This document shows positions 24,918 through 34,224 of a DNA stretch of 64,000 bases, in pieces. How positions within the stretch are numbered: the stretch's first letter is position 1; each line of letters begins with the position of its first letter. Source of the DNA: Paludibacter sp. (GTDB lineage: Bacteria > Bacteroidota > Bacteroidia > Bacteroidales > Paludibacteraceae); assembly GCA_023666945.1 (NCBI GenBank), contig JAMPAY010000007.1:1-64000 (forward strand), written 5' to 3'. Below the pieces are notes generated by a model. It saw nothing but the letters and a program-made list of their open reading frames with translations, had not been told where the DNA came from and searched no databases. Position numbers and translations under genes: made by a program.

Positions 24918-25885
24918 TGAAACGGGGAGTTTTGCTCTATAGTGTGTTGCTACTATTGTTGGCGGTATTGTTTATTGCTGACTTATGTAGTGGCAGCATA
25001 TATATTCCTTTGGCTGATTTGTTCGGTTCGGATGATGTTGTCAGACACCGGATAATGTTACATCTTCGCTTACCCAAAGCCTTGACTGCTATTTTGGCGG
25101 GATCGGCATTGTCGGTATCGGGTTTGATGATGCAGACCTTGTTTCGCAATCCGTTGGCGGGTCCTTATGTGCTCGGTGTTAGTTCGGGAGCCACGTTGGG
25201 GGTGGCAATAGTTGTGTTGGTGGGTACTCTATGCGGATTAGCGGCAAGCACATGGCTTACGATTGGTGCTGCTGTGGCGGGCGCAATGGTGGTGTTGCTA
25301 TGTGTACTGTTGGTTGCAAGACGTATTGAGAGCAATGTATCACTACTGATAGTAGGTATGATGTTAGGGAGCATGGCAGGAGCATTGGTGAGCGTTATGC
25401 AAAATTTTGCCGACCCCGATTCGTTGAAATTGTTTGTGGTGTGGACCTTAGGCAATCTGCAAGCAGTCGGATGGGCAGAAATGGCGGTTTTGTTTCCCGT
25501 TGTTTTAGCGGGAGTATTATTGACGATTGTTTTGGTAAAACCGCTGAACGGCTTGTTATTGGGAGAAAACTATGCGCAAGGTCTGGGGATAAATATACCA
25601 AAGACCCGCTTGTTGTTGGTGTTGGCAACAGGGTGTTTAGCGGGTGGAATTACGGCTTTCTGTGGTCCGATAGCCTTTGTAGGTGTGGCAGTACCTCATA
25701 TAGCACGCGGTTTGTTTAATACAAGTAATCATCGTATTACCCTACCGGGATGTGCGCTATTGGGGGCGAACTTGTTGTTGGTTTGTGATATTATTTCCAA
25801 TTTGTTTACCTATCCCTTACCCATTTCCACTGTATCCGCATTGTTTGGAGCCCCTGTTGTGTTACGTATTATCTTGAAGAAATAA
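24914..25885 (+). CDS. FecCD/BtuC-type ABC transporter permease
   Basis: The 323-aa product has about ten hydrophobic segments and the FecCD family motifs: R-L-P-K-A-L-T-A-I-L-A-G, L-S-V-S-G-L-M-M-Q, N-P-L-A-G-P-Y-V-L-G-V-S-S-G-A, C-G-P-I-A-F-V-G-V-A-V-P-H-I-A-R and P-L-P-I-S-T-V-S-A-L-F-G-A-P. It is the inner-membrane permease for Fe(III)-siderophore, haem or cobalamin uptake. No binding protein, ATPase or TonB receptor is adjacent, so partners must be encoded elsewhere. It overlaps the nitroreductase by 4 bases and is followed by a terminator. Confidence 0.92.
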   Translation: MMKRGVLLYSVLLLLLAVLFIADLCSGSIYIPLADLFGSDDVVRHRIMLHLRLPKALTAILAGSALSVSGLMMQTLFRNPLAGPYVLGVSSGATLGVAIVVLVGTLCGLAASTWLTIGAAVAGAMVVLLCVLLVARRIESNVSLLIVGMMLGSMAGALVSVMQNFADPDSLKLFVVWTLGNLQAVGWAEMAVLFPVVLAGVLLTIVLVKPLNGLLLGENYAQGLGINIPKTRLLLVLATGCLAGGITAFCGPIAFVGVAVPHIARGLFNTSNHRITLPGCALLGANLLLVCDIISNLFTYPLPISTVSALFGAPVVLRIILKK

Positions 25886-25926
25886 AATAGGGCATGCATC
25901 ACACTGATTGTGTGCATAACCCTATT
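25886..25926. terminator. Bidirectional terminator, permease and ispG
   Basis: Outer stem AATAGGG / CCCTATT with inner pairing ATGC / GCAT and ACAC / GTGT. T-rich sequence follows on both strands. It separates the convergent permease and ispG genes. Confidence 0.7.
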
Positions 25927-25977
25927 CTCTTTTATTAAAAACGGTTTGTGTGGATTCCTCTCTTTCGATTTAGGCAC

Positions 25978-27408
25978 TCAGGCATCTTTCCAATCACTGT
26001 TTTGGCGTATCAGTTCGATGAGTGCATCGATAGCCTCTTCTTGCGGAATATTTTTCAATACGCATTGTTTGCGATGGTATAAACTTACTTTTCCTCTTCC
26101 TGCACCTACGTAGCCGTAATCGGCATCTGCCATTTCGCCCGGACCGTTAACGATACAACCCATTACGGCAATCTTCAGGCCGGTGAGGTGTTGTGTGGCT
26201 TGCTTAACTTCGGCAAGACGTTGTTGCAGGTCAAAAAGTGTTCTCCCGCAAGAGGGACACGAAATATATTCTGTCTTGTATAATCTGAGCCGTGTTGCTT
26301 GCAGGATGTCTCTGACCAACTTATCACATTGTTCCGATGAAAAATGCGGATTGGATATATGCAGATCGCAATTGCCGGTATCAAACAAAACTTTTCCTAA
26401 ATCGGCAGCGGCATGCAGTGCGAAAAGTTCCCAAGTGGTGTCTTCTTCAGAGTTATAGTTGATGTTGTTATCGATGGTGCAGGTTACCTGCGAATAGCGC
26501 GGACTGTCAGCTTTCTCAAAATAATCGACCAATGCCTTGGCTACCGGAATTTCTGCTTCCGGATCTTCTGAGAGTGATACGCGTATAGTATCACCTATGC
26601 CGTCAGACAACAATGCACCTATGCCTACTGCCGATTTGATGCGACCATCTTCACCATCACCTGCTTCCGTTACACCCAAATGAAGTGGAAAACGCATACC
26701 TTCCGTGTTCATTTGCTGTATAAGCAGTCGCACTGTGGTTACCATTATGCCTGTATTAGAGGCCTTGATGGAGATTATTACATCGGTAAACGATTCTTCC
26801 CGGCATATGCGCAGAAATTCCATACACGACTCTACCATACCGGCAGGAGTATCGCCATAGCGTGACATGATGCGATCGGAAAGCGAACCATGATTAACGC
26901 CGATACGCAATGCCGTATGATATTGTTTGCAGATGTTGAGTAAGCATACGAAACGTTCGCGCAACCGTTGCAATTCTTCTTGATACGTTGCATCGGTATA
27001 GTCTATTTGAATAAACTTGCGTGCGGGGTCAATGTAATTTCCCGGGTTGATACGTACTTTCTCTACTACTTTTGCCGCTTCATCGGCAACAGTGGCGTTG
27101 AAGTGTACATCTGCTACCAAGGGAACATCGCGTCCCTCCGATGTGTTGTTGAGTAGTTGTCTTATTTCGCCCAAATGGGTTACTTCACGTGTTCCTTGTG
27201 TTGTAAAACGCACCAGTTCTCCTCCGGCTTCGATGATGCGCAGTGCTTGCCGAAAGCCGGCTTCGGTGTCGTTGGTATCGGTATTTGCCATACTTTGTAT
27301 GCGTATGGGGTAGTCGGAACCTATCAGCAGATTGCCTATGCGTACGGTGTCGGTAGGTCGGCGGAGCCGAGTGAAGTTGAGTTGTGTCGGAGCAGTTGTC
27401 TTTGTCAT
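25978..27408 (-). CDS. ispG: 4-hydroxy-3-methylbut-2-enyl diphosphate synthase
   Basis: IspG reduces MEcPP to HMBPP in the non-mevalonate isoprenoid pathway, using a 4Fe-4S cluster. The 476-aa protein has the N-terminal TIM barrel (V-R-I-G-N-L, S-M-A-N-T-D-T, V-A-D-V-H-F, K-V-R-I-N-P-G-N) and the C-terminal cluster domain with C384, C387, C418 and E425 (C-P-S-C-G-R-T, M-G-C-I-V-N-G-P-G-E). A reduced central insertion occupies about residues 295-380. E. coli IspG lacks it (about 370 aa), while Bacteroidetes enzymes as I remember them are longer (about 600 aa). The start overlaps the stop of the patatin gene by 4 bases. Confidence 0.95.
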   Translation of the reverse strand: MTKTTAPTQLNFTRLRRPTDTVRIGNLLIGSDYPIRIQSMANTDTNDTEAGFRQALRIIEAGGELVRFTTQGTREVTHLGEIRQLLNNTSEGRDVPLVADVHFNATVADEAAKVVEKVRINPGNYIDPARKFIQIDYTDATYQEELQRLRERFVCLLNICKQYHTALRIGVNHGSLSDRIMSRYGDTPAGMVESCMEFLRICREESFTDVIISIKASNTGIMVTTVRLLIQQMNTEGMRFPLHLGVTEAGDGEDGRIKSAVGIGALLSDGIGDTIRVSLSEDPEAEIPVAKALVDYFEKADSPRYSQVTCTIDNNINYNSEEDTTWELFALHAAADLGKVLFDTGNCDLHISNPHFSSEQCDKLVRDILQATRLRLYKTEYISCPSCGRTLFDLQQRLAEVKQATQHLTGLKIAVMGCIVNGPGEMADADYGYVGAGRGKVSLYHRKQCVLKNIPQEEAIDALIELIRQNSDWKDA

Positions 27409-29768
27409 TGTAAAAATTTATCTTTGAAGAGCAGAATGCCTACGTTGATACCTATGTTCCAATTGTTGGCAGGTACGGAGTACCAATTGGCATACAACGA
27501 TGCAGCACCTTTTTTGAATGTATATACCATGGCACCTTCGGTGAGAAAATGCACGTTGTTGAATGGCTTTGAATAGTAGGGAGTACTGTCGGCATTGCGC
27601 TCAAAGGTGCGAATAGGAGCAAAGGCGTATCCCTCTAATCTGATTTGCCAATTATCTTTTATCAGGATAATGGGCTTGATGCCGGCTGCCAAATATTGGT
27701 TGGCACTGAAATCGGGATTGAAAATGGCTTTGCTATGGGGTGTGGGGGCGAAGTGAGGGGCTTGTATTATCGTGGATGAATAGTTGCTCAATAGGCGACG
27801 TGTCGAATAAACGGCCTCTGCTTCCACGCCTAAGGAGAAATATTTTGCCAATCGGAAATAGCCCTCGTAATGCCCTTTCAGTTGTGCCCAAATATCAAAC
27901 AGATTATCTACATCGGTGTTTGCATATTCTTTCGATACCGAAGTTTGTGTGCCGCCGGGCAATTGTAACGACAATTGCCAACGGTGTCCTGTAGATGGGT
28001 ACGACTGATGATTGAGCGTATTGCCTTCCATTTTCAAAAATGCGTCGAAAAGGGCATATTTGCTGTGGTCGCGCACCGTATCCGTCAGCGATTGGTAACG
28101 GTCGTGCATATAACGGTCTTTCATGCCGGCTCCGCCAATACCCAGTTCTAAACGACCTTTCATGGTGAGGGGAAAACCGAAAGCCACTTTGCCATAGATT
28201 TCTGTTTGGCGAAAATTCATGGTGCGATTATCTACATAGAAGAATTTGGTATCCTCATAGTAGTCAAACATGTGCGCCACCAATTCGGTTTTCAAATATA
28301 CGTTCGGACGGAAATCAAGACGTGTACCTGCGGCTAACGAATTGTAGGTGCGTCCCATTTGAGCCTCAAACCAAACCGATATGGGGAAATGTTTCAGTTC
28401 ATGATAACTTAAGCCTACATATATTTGAGTGGGCGATGATGTTGATATGTTGCCGCCAATATCGGCTCTGAATTGGTCGCGTGTGGATACATCCAAAATC
28501 AACTTGAAACCTTCCAATTGCTTGTCGTAGATTATTTGAGGCACTACTTCTGCAATTACATTGTCGGCTATCAGTTTGTAGTAGTTGTTCAGAAATGTAT
28601 TGTAGTCGAATGTGTTTTGTCCGTGTCCCATGAATACGGTGCGCAAATAGTGTGCTTGGTCTTCCGATACACCGCTAAATTCTACATCTTTGAAAATCAG
28701 TTCAGGCACTTTGGCGCGAAATGCAGCGCGTTTAGAGGCTAATTCTTTCTGCGATTGACGTTTCTTTACAGCGGCTTTTATCTCATCTATATGTGCCATT
28801 GTTGAGTCGTAACCGAGTTTGACGAGTGGTTCTACTTGTGAAAAATCCCAACTGTTTATTTGTGTCCACGTAAAATTGAGCAGCAACCCCTCATCCATGC
28901 TATAGTCGGTATCGTGTACAATCATCTTTTCCAATAGGGCAATCAAGTCGCGCTTATCCGGTTTTCCGCTGTTATGACTTACATTGCTGCCTATGATGTA
29001 GGCAGGTTTAAACTCTTTAATGGCTACATCCACAGGAAAGTTGTTGTATATACCTCCATCGTAAAGCAAAGTGCCTTCATAATCCACCGGGCGAAACATA
29101 AAGGGGAACGACATACTAGAACGTATGGCATTGCCTAAATCACCTTTGCTGAATACAACGGCTTGCTTGGCATATATATCCGATGCTACACATCTGAAAG
29201 GTATCATCAGTTTGTTAAAATCGCCTTCAATAGCCCCACTGGTTGCTCCGCACATCTCTATAACGGCAATGTTCATCAGTTGTGGATTAGAGATGTTGGT
29301 AGGCAAAAAATACGGAGTGAAAGTTACTTTCTTCTCTTTATTCTTTGGGTTGGTACTCATGGATGCAGGGTCGTAAAGATTTTTCACATCAGGTGCAGAA
29401 CCTATTTTTGCACTGATACCCAAAAGAGCGGGAGAGGGCTCCGATTGTCGATAGAAGTATTTGTCTTTACTGTCTATTTCGCCCAAAAACCACTTGCGAA
29501 ATTTTTCAGAACCTACCAATTCGCTTATCTCATCGGTTGTCCAACCGCTGGCATACAAACCACCTACGATGGTCCCCATCGAAGTTCCGGCAATGTAGTC
29601 GATAGGTATATCATTTTCCTCCAAGGCTTTTATGACACCAATATGTGTAATACCGCGTGCAGAGCCGCCACTTAATACTAAGGCTACTCCGCTTTTGCGG
29701 GCAAATACCGGAACAATAATGGTCTGCAATACGCATAAACTGAACAAAATACAGTATCTTCGTATCAT
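27405..29768 (-). CDS. Patatin-like phospholipase with POTRA and outer-membrane barrel
   Basis: The 787-aa protein has a signal peptide (residues 1-23) and a patatin domain (about 26-340) with oxyanion motif G-G-S-A-R-G at 34-39, nucleophile Ser63 in G-T-S-M-G and Asp237 in D-G-G. A POTRA-like domain lies at about 350-440 (L-I-F-K-D-V-E-F-S-G-V), and a C-terminal barrel fills the last 340 residues with many aromatic strands. The architecture is that of type Vd autotransporters such as PlpD and FplA, which place a phospholipase A1/A2 at the cell surface or periplasmic face. The catalytic dyad is intact. Its stop overlaps ispG by 4 bases, making the pair an operon. Confidence 0.9.
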   Translation of the reverse strand: MIRRYCILFSLCVLQTIIVPVFARKSGVALVLSGGSARGITHIGVIKALEENDIPIDYIAGTSMGTIVGGLYASGWTTDEISELVGSEKFRKWFLGEIDSKDKYFYRQSEPSPALLGISAKIGSAPDVKNLYDPASMSTNPKNKEKKVTFTPYFLPTNISNPQLMNIAVIEMCGATSGAIEGDFNKLMIPFRCVASDIYAKQAVVFSKGDLGNAIRSSMSFPFMFRPVDYEGTLLYDGGIYNNFPVDVAIKEFKPAYIIGSNVSHNSGKPDKRDLIALLEKMIVHDTDYSMDEGLLLNFTWTQINSWDFSQVEPLVKLGYDSTMAHIDEIKAAVKKRQSQKELASKRAAFRAKVPELIFKDVEFSGVSEDQAHYLRTVFMGHGQNTFDYNTFLNNYYKLIADNVIAEVVPQIIYDKQLEGFKLILDVSTRDQFRADIGGNISTSSPTQIYVGLSYHELKHFPISVWFEAQMGRTYNSLAAGTRLDFRPNVYLKTELVAHMFDYYEDTKFFYVDNRTMNFRQTEIYGKVAFGFPLTMKGRLELGIGGAGMKDRYMHDRYQSLTDTVRDHSKYALFDAFLKMEGNTLNHQSYPSTGHRWQLSLQLPGGTQTSVSKEYANTDVDNLFDIWAQLKGHYEGYFRLAKYFSLGVEAEAVYSTRRLLSNYSSTIIQAPHFAPTPHSKAIFNPDFSANQYLAAGIKPIILIKDNWQIRLEGYAFAPIRTFERNADSTPYYSKPFNNVHFLTEGAMVYTFKKGAASLYANWYSVPANNWNIGINVGILLFKDKFLQ

Positions 29769-29795
29769 AGTCTGATTGTAAAAGGTATATGAGTA

Positions 29796-30728
29796 TTATT
29801 TTTTCGATTGGATTACACGGTTCAGCCAATTCAAAATATCGGCATATACTTGTTCACGCTCGTCTTCATTAAGTATCTCATGACGGGCATCGGGGTATAT
29901 ATGCAGTTCCGTATCGGTCAACCCAATTGCTTGTAAATCGCGCTCTACCGACAAGGCGGCTTTTCCACCGCCTACAGGGTCATCCGATCCGGCAACTAAC
30001 AATACGGGCAAATCTTTACGTATGTTGTCGAAATTCTTCTTCCGGTCCAAGGCTATCATACAATCGAAAAAGTCGCAATAGGCACCCACCGTAAAAGTGA
30101 AATTGCAAAGAGGATCGGCAGCGTAAGTCGCTTGATTACTCTTGCTGCGCGACAGCCAGCCGAATTTACCTTCTTCCTTAAAAGGTGTTTCGTTGCCGTG
30201 CATAAAAAGTTTGGTTACCAAATCGCTATGATAACGTTTGCCTTTTATCCAACCGATCAGCCCGGCAACGGCTTTGCCGAAACGGGCAACATAAGCGGGT
30301 ACATAGCCGGTACCCATAATGATGGCACCGTCTATTTTGTGGCTGTATTCGGTTAGATATTTACGGGTAAAAAACGACCCCATACTATGTCCCATAATCA
30401 GGTGAGGGCAATTGGGGAAACGACGTTTACCTTCTTGTGTTAACAGATATATATCTTGCACCAGAGTTTCTGCACCTTCGTTATCGCTAAAGTGACCGAA
30501 GTTGTCCTTATTTTCTGCCGATAGACCATGTCCTAAATGGTCATGACCTATAACGGCATAGCCCTGTTCTACCAAAAAACGTGCGAAAGCATCATAACGG
30601 TCGATGTATTCCACCATACCGTGTACTATTTGTAAAACGGCAATCGGAGCATTGTCCGGCTCCCATACGATAGCGTGCAAACGTTGTGTTGCATCGGTCG
30701 AGATCAGATAAAATTCCTGCTTTGTCAT
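29796..30728 (-). CDS. Alpha/beta hydrolase, monoacylglycerol lipase-like
   Basis: The 310-aa soluble protein (counting from M-T-K-Q-E-F) belongs to the Hydrolase_4/lysophospholipase family. It has the oxyanion segment Q-I-V-H-G-M-V-E, the nucleophile elbow G-H-S-M-G with Ser115, the acid in A-G-S-D-D-P-V-G and the catalytic His in D-A-R-H-E-I-L-N-E. It probably cleaves monoacylglycerols or lysophospholipids. A longer frame to 30812 exists, but the extension looks non-coding and ATG 30728 aligns with family N-termini. It lies 27 bp upstream of the patatin gene on the same strand, giving a small lipid-hydrolase cluster. Confidence 0.88.
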   Translation of the reverse strand: MTKQEFYLISTDATQRLHAIVWEPDNAPIAVLQIVHGMVEYIDRYDAFARFLVEQGYAVIGHDHLGHGLSAENKDNFGHFSDNEGAETLVQDIYLLTQEGKRRFPNCPHLIMGHSMGSFFTRKYLTEYSHKIDGAIIMGTGYVPAYVARFGKAVAGLIGWIKGKRYHSDLVTKLFMHGNETPFKEEGKFGWLSRSKSNQATYAADPLCNFTFTVGAYCDFFDCMIALDRKKNFDNIRKDLPVLLVAGSDDPVGGGKAALSVERDLQAIGLTDTELHIYPDARHEILNEDEREQVYADILNWLNRVIQSKK

Positions 30729-30887
30729 AGGTGTATGTTTTTTAGTTATGGTCGGTATATTAACTTCTTTGGCAACTCGGGAGGAAACTTGTTTTTGTGT
30801 TGCTCCATGCAAACAACAGAGCGCTTCCGAATATTCTAAAAATAACCGTACAAATTCCGTTCCAAAAATGCAGTAATGTTAATACTT

Positions 30888-32873
30888 TTACAATAGATGT
30901 TGCAAACGTGCTTTCAGTTCTTCACCAAGAGCGGTTTTTTCTTGCATATGTTGTTTCACCATATTTACAAACGGGTCCTTATCAAAGGCACCGCGCACAT
31001 GCGCAAAGTCGCTTTCTTGGCGGGCTTCCGAACCATCCATGCCGAATCCCGTTTTCGATACAAGCGAAAACTCTTTTTTGGCATCTTCGTATACGGCTTG
31101 ATCCAACCTAACAACACTTTCTTGCCAACGATCGACCATACCCGCTATATCTTCGGCGGTCAAAGCATCGCACGGTTTTCCCCACCAATCTTCTATATGC
31201 TCTGCTACCCAGGTCCATTCCATGTCATAATAGTCGGCATGAAGTTGGTGTAGGTATTTTTCTATCTCTTGCAATTGCTCAATCTTACCGTTTGTAATGT
31301 TGTCAATCAATCGGCTGATGGCTTCTTTGGGTACAATCAGACCGCTCAGGTCTATCCATTCGCCTTGTCCGTAGGCATGCGTAGGGCGTAGACGTTCTCG
31401 TATTTGGTCTATAGTGTTGCAAGGTGTTTTTTCCAAACGCTTAATAACAGAGTTGCCCATAAACTTGTCTACCGCCATTCTGTAATACTCGCGTCCTTTG
31501 CGAAGCGCACGAGCATCGATGGTCATGGTTTGATAGGCATATTGGTCGGCTGTAAGTCCTGATGTGTGTTCCAATTTATTCAAGAGGGCTATCCCATCCA
31601 GCATCTTCGAAATCGTATAAGGACTCAGCAAATTAAAGTTGATCAGATCCAACCGGTCACTGTCTTTGCGCTTGTCGCGTTTGGGCCATTTTTGAGCATC
31701 GCGTATTGTGCCTACACTCTTCAGGTTAACACCGGGAACAAGATAAGTTCGCCCTTTGTTCTCTATCAGATAAGAAAACGGCAAACGAGAAGTATCGGGG
31801 TGGGACACATGGCGACCCATAACCAACGAAAAAGCACCTATCCGTGCCGGCCAAAGTATGTACGAATCGCTGGTCGTTTTCGAACCCCGTTCCACAACGC
31901 CTTGATGTATAGGACCTAATTTATACATATGGTTACTTTGGTTAGAACCGCTTCCCGCATTCAAAAACGAAAACATACCAGCTATCAGTAACGATGATTT
32001 ATGCAAACTTACGGTGTAAGGACCGGCAAAAATAGCACAAGCCTCACCGTTTTCACATGCACAATTCGCAAAAAAAAGTGAATCGTGGGCAGAAAACAGA
32101 TGACTGATGTGAGTGCCTTGACCGGCAAATACGTGACATAAAACGGCACCGTCTTCCACACGACTGCCCGAGGCTAAAATGAAATCGGATGCAATAACGC
32201 CCGCTCCTGCATATACGGGGTCTTGAGCCGAACCTGCTATCGTGCCGTTCTCCAAACGTGCCACACCTTCTATCACGGCATAATCACCGATGTTCATGTT
32301 TACTATCTCACCTGCATTCACTATCCGGCAATACTTGCCGATACGTCCTTCCTTACTCCGTATGGAGGCAGCGTGCTGTTGTACCATATGGCTCAAGCAT
32401 TCGGCAAGGCGCAGGTTATGACGATACATGGCAAGCATATAGGCAGTTTGAGCCGACAAACGTTCATACAAAGGCACTTCTCTTCCGCCTGTCTCATTCA
32501 ATACCGATACCTCTGTTCCAACACCGAAACTGCTCTCGCCTATAGTGGCTATGCGATTCGTATTTTCTATGTACGCATAGTCATCGATTCTATAGTTGGC
32601 TATATAGTTGTGTATTCCGTTTATGTAGACATTGTTGCCGATTGTACAGTTGTGTAAACCGGCATTGCGGATACCGGCATGCCGAGGAATTCCTCCTTCC
32701 AATACAAAGGTATAATCGTTGCTGCCGATACGAACAATACCTGTGAAATAGGTATCTTGGCATTGAGAAATATCAAAAGGGTCGCACACCGATATATTTT
32801 CCCAATTTTCGGCGCGACAATTCTGTCGGGTGAGTTGTTCTATTTCGGCAGAACTGAGCAAGCGATAAGACAT
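30888..32873 (-). CDS. DUF4954 family protein with left-handed beta-helix
   Basis: This 661-aa protein is a member of the DUF4954 family, common in Bacteroidetes. Residues about 60-330 form hexapeptide-like turns (I-G-N-N-V-Y-I, I-G-D-Y-A-V-I-E-G) as in acyl- and nucleotidyl-transferase left-handed helices. Residues 330-400 contain conserved S-G-S-N-Q-S-N-H and R-H-P/G-R-H motifs, and the rest is helical. The resemblance is to UDP-N-acetylglucosamine acyltransferase-like or sugar-nucleotide enzymes, but no reaction is established. It has its own -7 element and is separated from the dus operon by a terminator. Confidence 0.85.
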   Translation of the reverse strand: MSYRLLSSAEIEQLTRQNCRAENWENISVCDPFDISQCQDTYFTGIVRIGSNDYTFVLEGGIPRHAGIRNAGLHNCTIGNNVYINGIHNYIANYRIDDYAYIENTNRIATIGESSFGVGTEVSVLNETGGREVPLYERLSAQTAYMLAMYRHNLRLAECLSHMVQQHAASIRSKEGRIGKYCRIVNAGEIVNMNIGDYAVIEGVARLENGTIAGSAQDPVYAGAGVIASDFILASGSRVEDGAVLCHVFAGQGTHISHLFSAHDSLFFANCACENGEACAIFAGPYTVSLHKSSLLIAGMFSFLNAGSGSNQSNHMYKLGPIHQGVVERGSKTTSDSYILWPARIGAFSLVMGRHVSHPDTSRLPFSYLIENKGRTYLVPGVNLKSVGTIRDAQKWPKRDKRKDSDRLDLINFNLLSPYTISKMLDGIALLNKLEHTSGLTADQYAYQTMTIDARALRKGREYYRMAVDKFMGNSVIKRLEKTPCNTIDQIRERLRPTHAYGQGEWIDLSGLIVPKEAISRLIDNITNGKIEQLQEIEKYLHQLHADYYDMEWTWVAEHIEDWWGKPCDALTAEDIAGMVDRWQESVVRLDQAVYEDAKKEFSLVSKTGFGMDGSEARQESDFAHVRGAFDKDPFVNMVKQHMQEKTALGEELKARLQHLL

Positions 32874-32923
32874 AGGCTACAATCAAAAAATTACACTTTG
32901 TTTTTTGTACGCAAAATCATAGG

Positions 32924-32931
32924 CAAAGATA
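32924..32931 (-). promoter_or_regulatory. Probable -7 element of the DUF4954 gene
   Basis: Minus-strand TATCTTTG, about 50 bases upstream of the start. No TTG is found at the usual distance, so it is weaker evidence than the other promoters. Confidence 0.5.
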
Positions 32932-32974
32932 CATATATTTTCAGATTTATAAAAGGCAATTTGCACAAAAAATA

Positions 32975-33004
32975 CGACAGAGCAACATTTCTGCTGCTCT
33001 GTCG
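32975..33004 (-). terminator. Terminator of the gldE-dus operon
   Basis: CGACAGAGCA / TGCTCTGTCG, 10-bp stem, 10-base loop, followed leftward by TATTTTTTG. Confidence 0.85.
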
Positions 33005-33047
33005 GTTGTGTACTTGTTCTGTAATAGTTGTGCAGGGATGCCGTTTC

Positions 33048-34016
33048 TTATTCCGCTGCGTATTTTTCTACTATGGCATCCATAAGGCTGAATAATTCGT
33101 CCTTATTCTCTGTGCGAAGTAGTTGTATGCGGGTCTGTTTGAAATCGGGCAATCCCTTGAATACGGGAGATGCCGCGAAATGTCGGCGCGAATGTACAAT
33201 ACCTTTGCGCTCATCTTGAAGCCATGCAATGCTGCTTTCTACATGCTCTTTCAGTATATCTGTTTGGTATCGCATGGATAAGGGAGGCAGCGTTTCTCCG
33301 GTGGTCAGATAGTGGCGAATCTCTTGAAATATCCACGGACGACCAAAAGTGGCTCTGCCTATCATAACGGCATCTACGCCATAACGCTCAAAACATTCTT
33401 TGGCACGTTCAGGTGTACATACGTCGCCATTGCCTATAATGGGGATGTGTATGCGCGGATTATTCTTCACTTGTCCTATCAGTTCCCAATCGGCATCGCC
33501 TTTATACATCTGTTGGCGGGTACGCCCGTGTATGGTCAGGGCACTGATACCGCAGTCTTGTAAGGCTTCTGCCAAATCGGTTATGATCTTATGCTCATCA
33601 TCCCATCCCAAACGGGTCTTTACGCTTACGGGAATACTTACGGCATTCACCACTGCACGGGTTATATCCAATAGTTTCGGTATGTCGCGCAACAAACCGG
33701 CTCCTGCACCTTTACCCGCTACTTTTTTTACGGGGCAACCGAAATTCAAATCGATTATGTCAGGACGTGCTTGTTCTACAATCTTGGCGGCCTCGGCCAT
33801 TGCATCTGCTTCTCGGCCATATAGTTGTATGGCTACGGGGCGTTCCGCATCTGAAATGGTCAATTTCTGTTCTGTACGCTTAACATTACGAACCAAAGCC
33901 TCGGCACTTACAAATTCCGTATAGACACGATCGGCTCCAAAACGTTTGCACAATAGGCGAAACGCGGGGTCGGTAACATCCTCCATGGGGGCCAGATAGA
34001 GCGGATAAGTTGGCAT
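33048..34016 (-). CDS. dusB: tRNA-dihydrouridine synthase
   Basis: The 322-aa enzyme reduces uridine to dihydrouridine in the tRNA D-loop with FMN and NADPH. Visible motifs are L-A-P-M-E-D-V-T-D near the N-terminus, N-F-G-C-P-V-K-K with the catalytic Cys94, V-S-V-K-T-R-L-G-W, T-I-H-G-R-T-R-Q-Q, I-G-N-G-D-V and G-R-A-T-F-G-R-P-W for flavin binding. Length and motifs are those of the DusB group. It is the last gene of the long leftward operon, 12 bp after pspC, and is followed by a clear terminator. Confidence 0.93.
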   Translation of the reverse strand: MPTYPLYLAPMEDVTDPAFRLLCKRFGADRVYTEFVSAEALVRNVKRTEQKLTISDAERPVAIQLYGREADAMAEAAKIVEQARPDIIDLNFGCPVKKVAGKGAGAGLLRDIPKLLDITRAVVNAVSIPVSVKTRLGWDDEHKIITDLAEALQDCGISALTIHGRTRQQMYKGDADWELIGQVKNNPRIHIPIIGNGDVCTPERAKECFERYGVDAVMIGRATFGRPWIFQEIRHYLTTGETLPPLSMRYQTDILKEHVESSIAWLQDERKGIVHSRRHFAASPVFKGLPDFKQTRIQLLRTENKDELFSLMDAIVEKYAAE

Positions 34017-34028
34017 GGCACTAAAGCG

Positions 34029-34211
34029 TTAGGCTTCTTCAGGCATAACTAACCAACAAATCAGGTATATCCATATACCCAAACTACCACATAAGGCAAG
34101 TATTGTCCATATAATGCGTACCAAAGTCGCATCTGTATTGAAATAATTGGCTACACCGGCGCATACTCCTGCAAACATGCGCTCTTTTGAACGTTGTAAT
34201 GTCTTTTTCAT
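34029..34211 (-). CDS. PspC-domain small membrane protein
   Basis: The 60-aa protein begins M-K-K-T-L-Q-R-S and has the PspC signature G-V-C-A-G-V-A-N-Y-F at about 15-24, then one or two membrane segments (I-I-W-T-I-L-A-L-C-G-S-L-G-I-W) and ends P-E-E-A. PspC-domain proteins sit in the inner membrane and take part in envelope stress responses. No PspA or PspB is nearby, so this is a stand-alone PspC, as is usual in Bacteroidetes. It lies 13 bp after the HD gene and 12 bp before dus. Confidence 0.9.
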   Translation of the reverse strand: MKKTLQRSKERMFAGVCAGVANYFNTDATLVRIIWTILALCGSLGIWIYLICWLVMPEEA

Positions 34212-34224
34212 AATTCGATAATGT

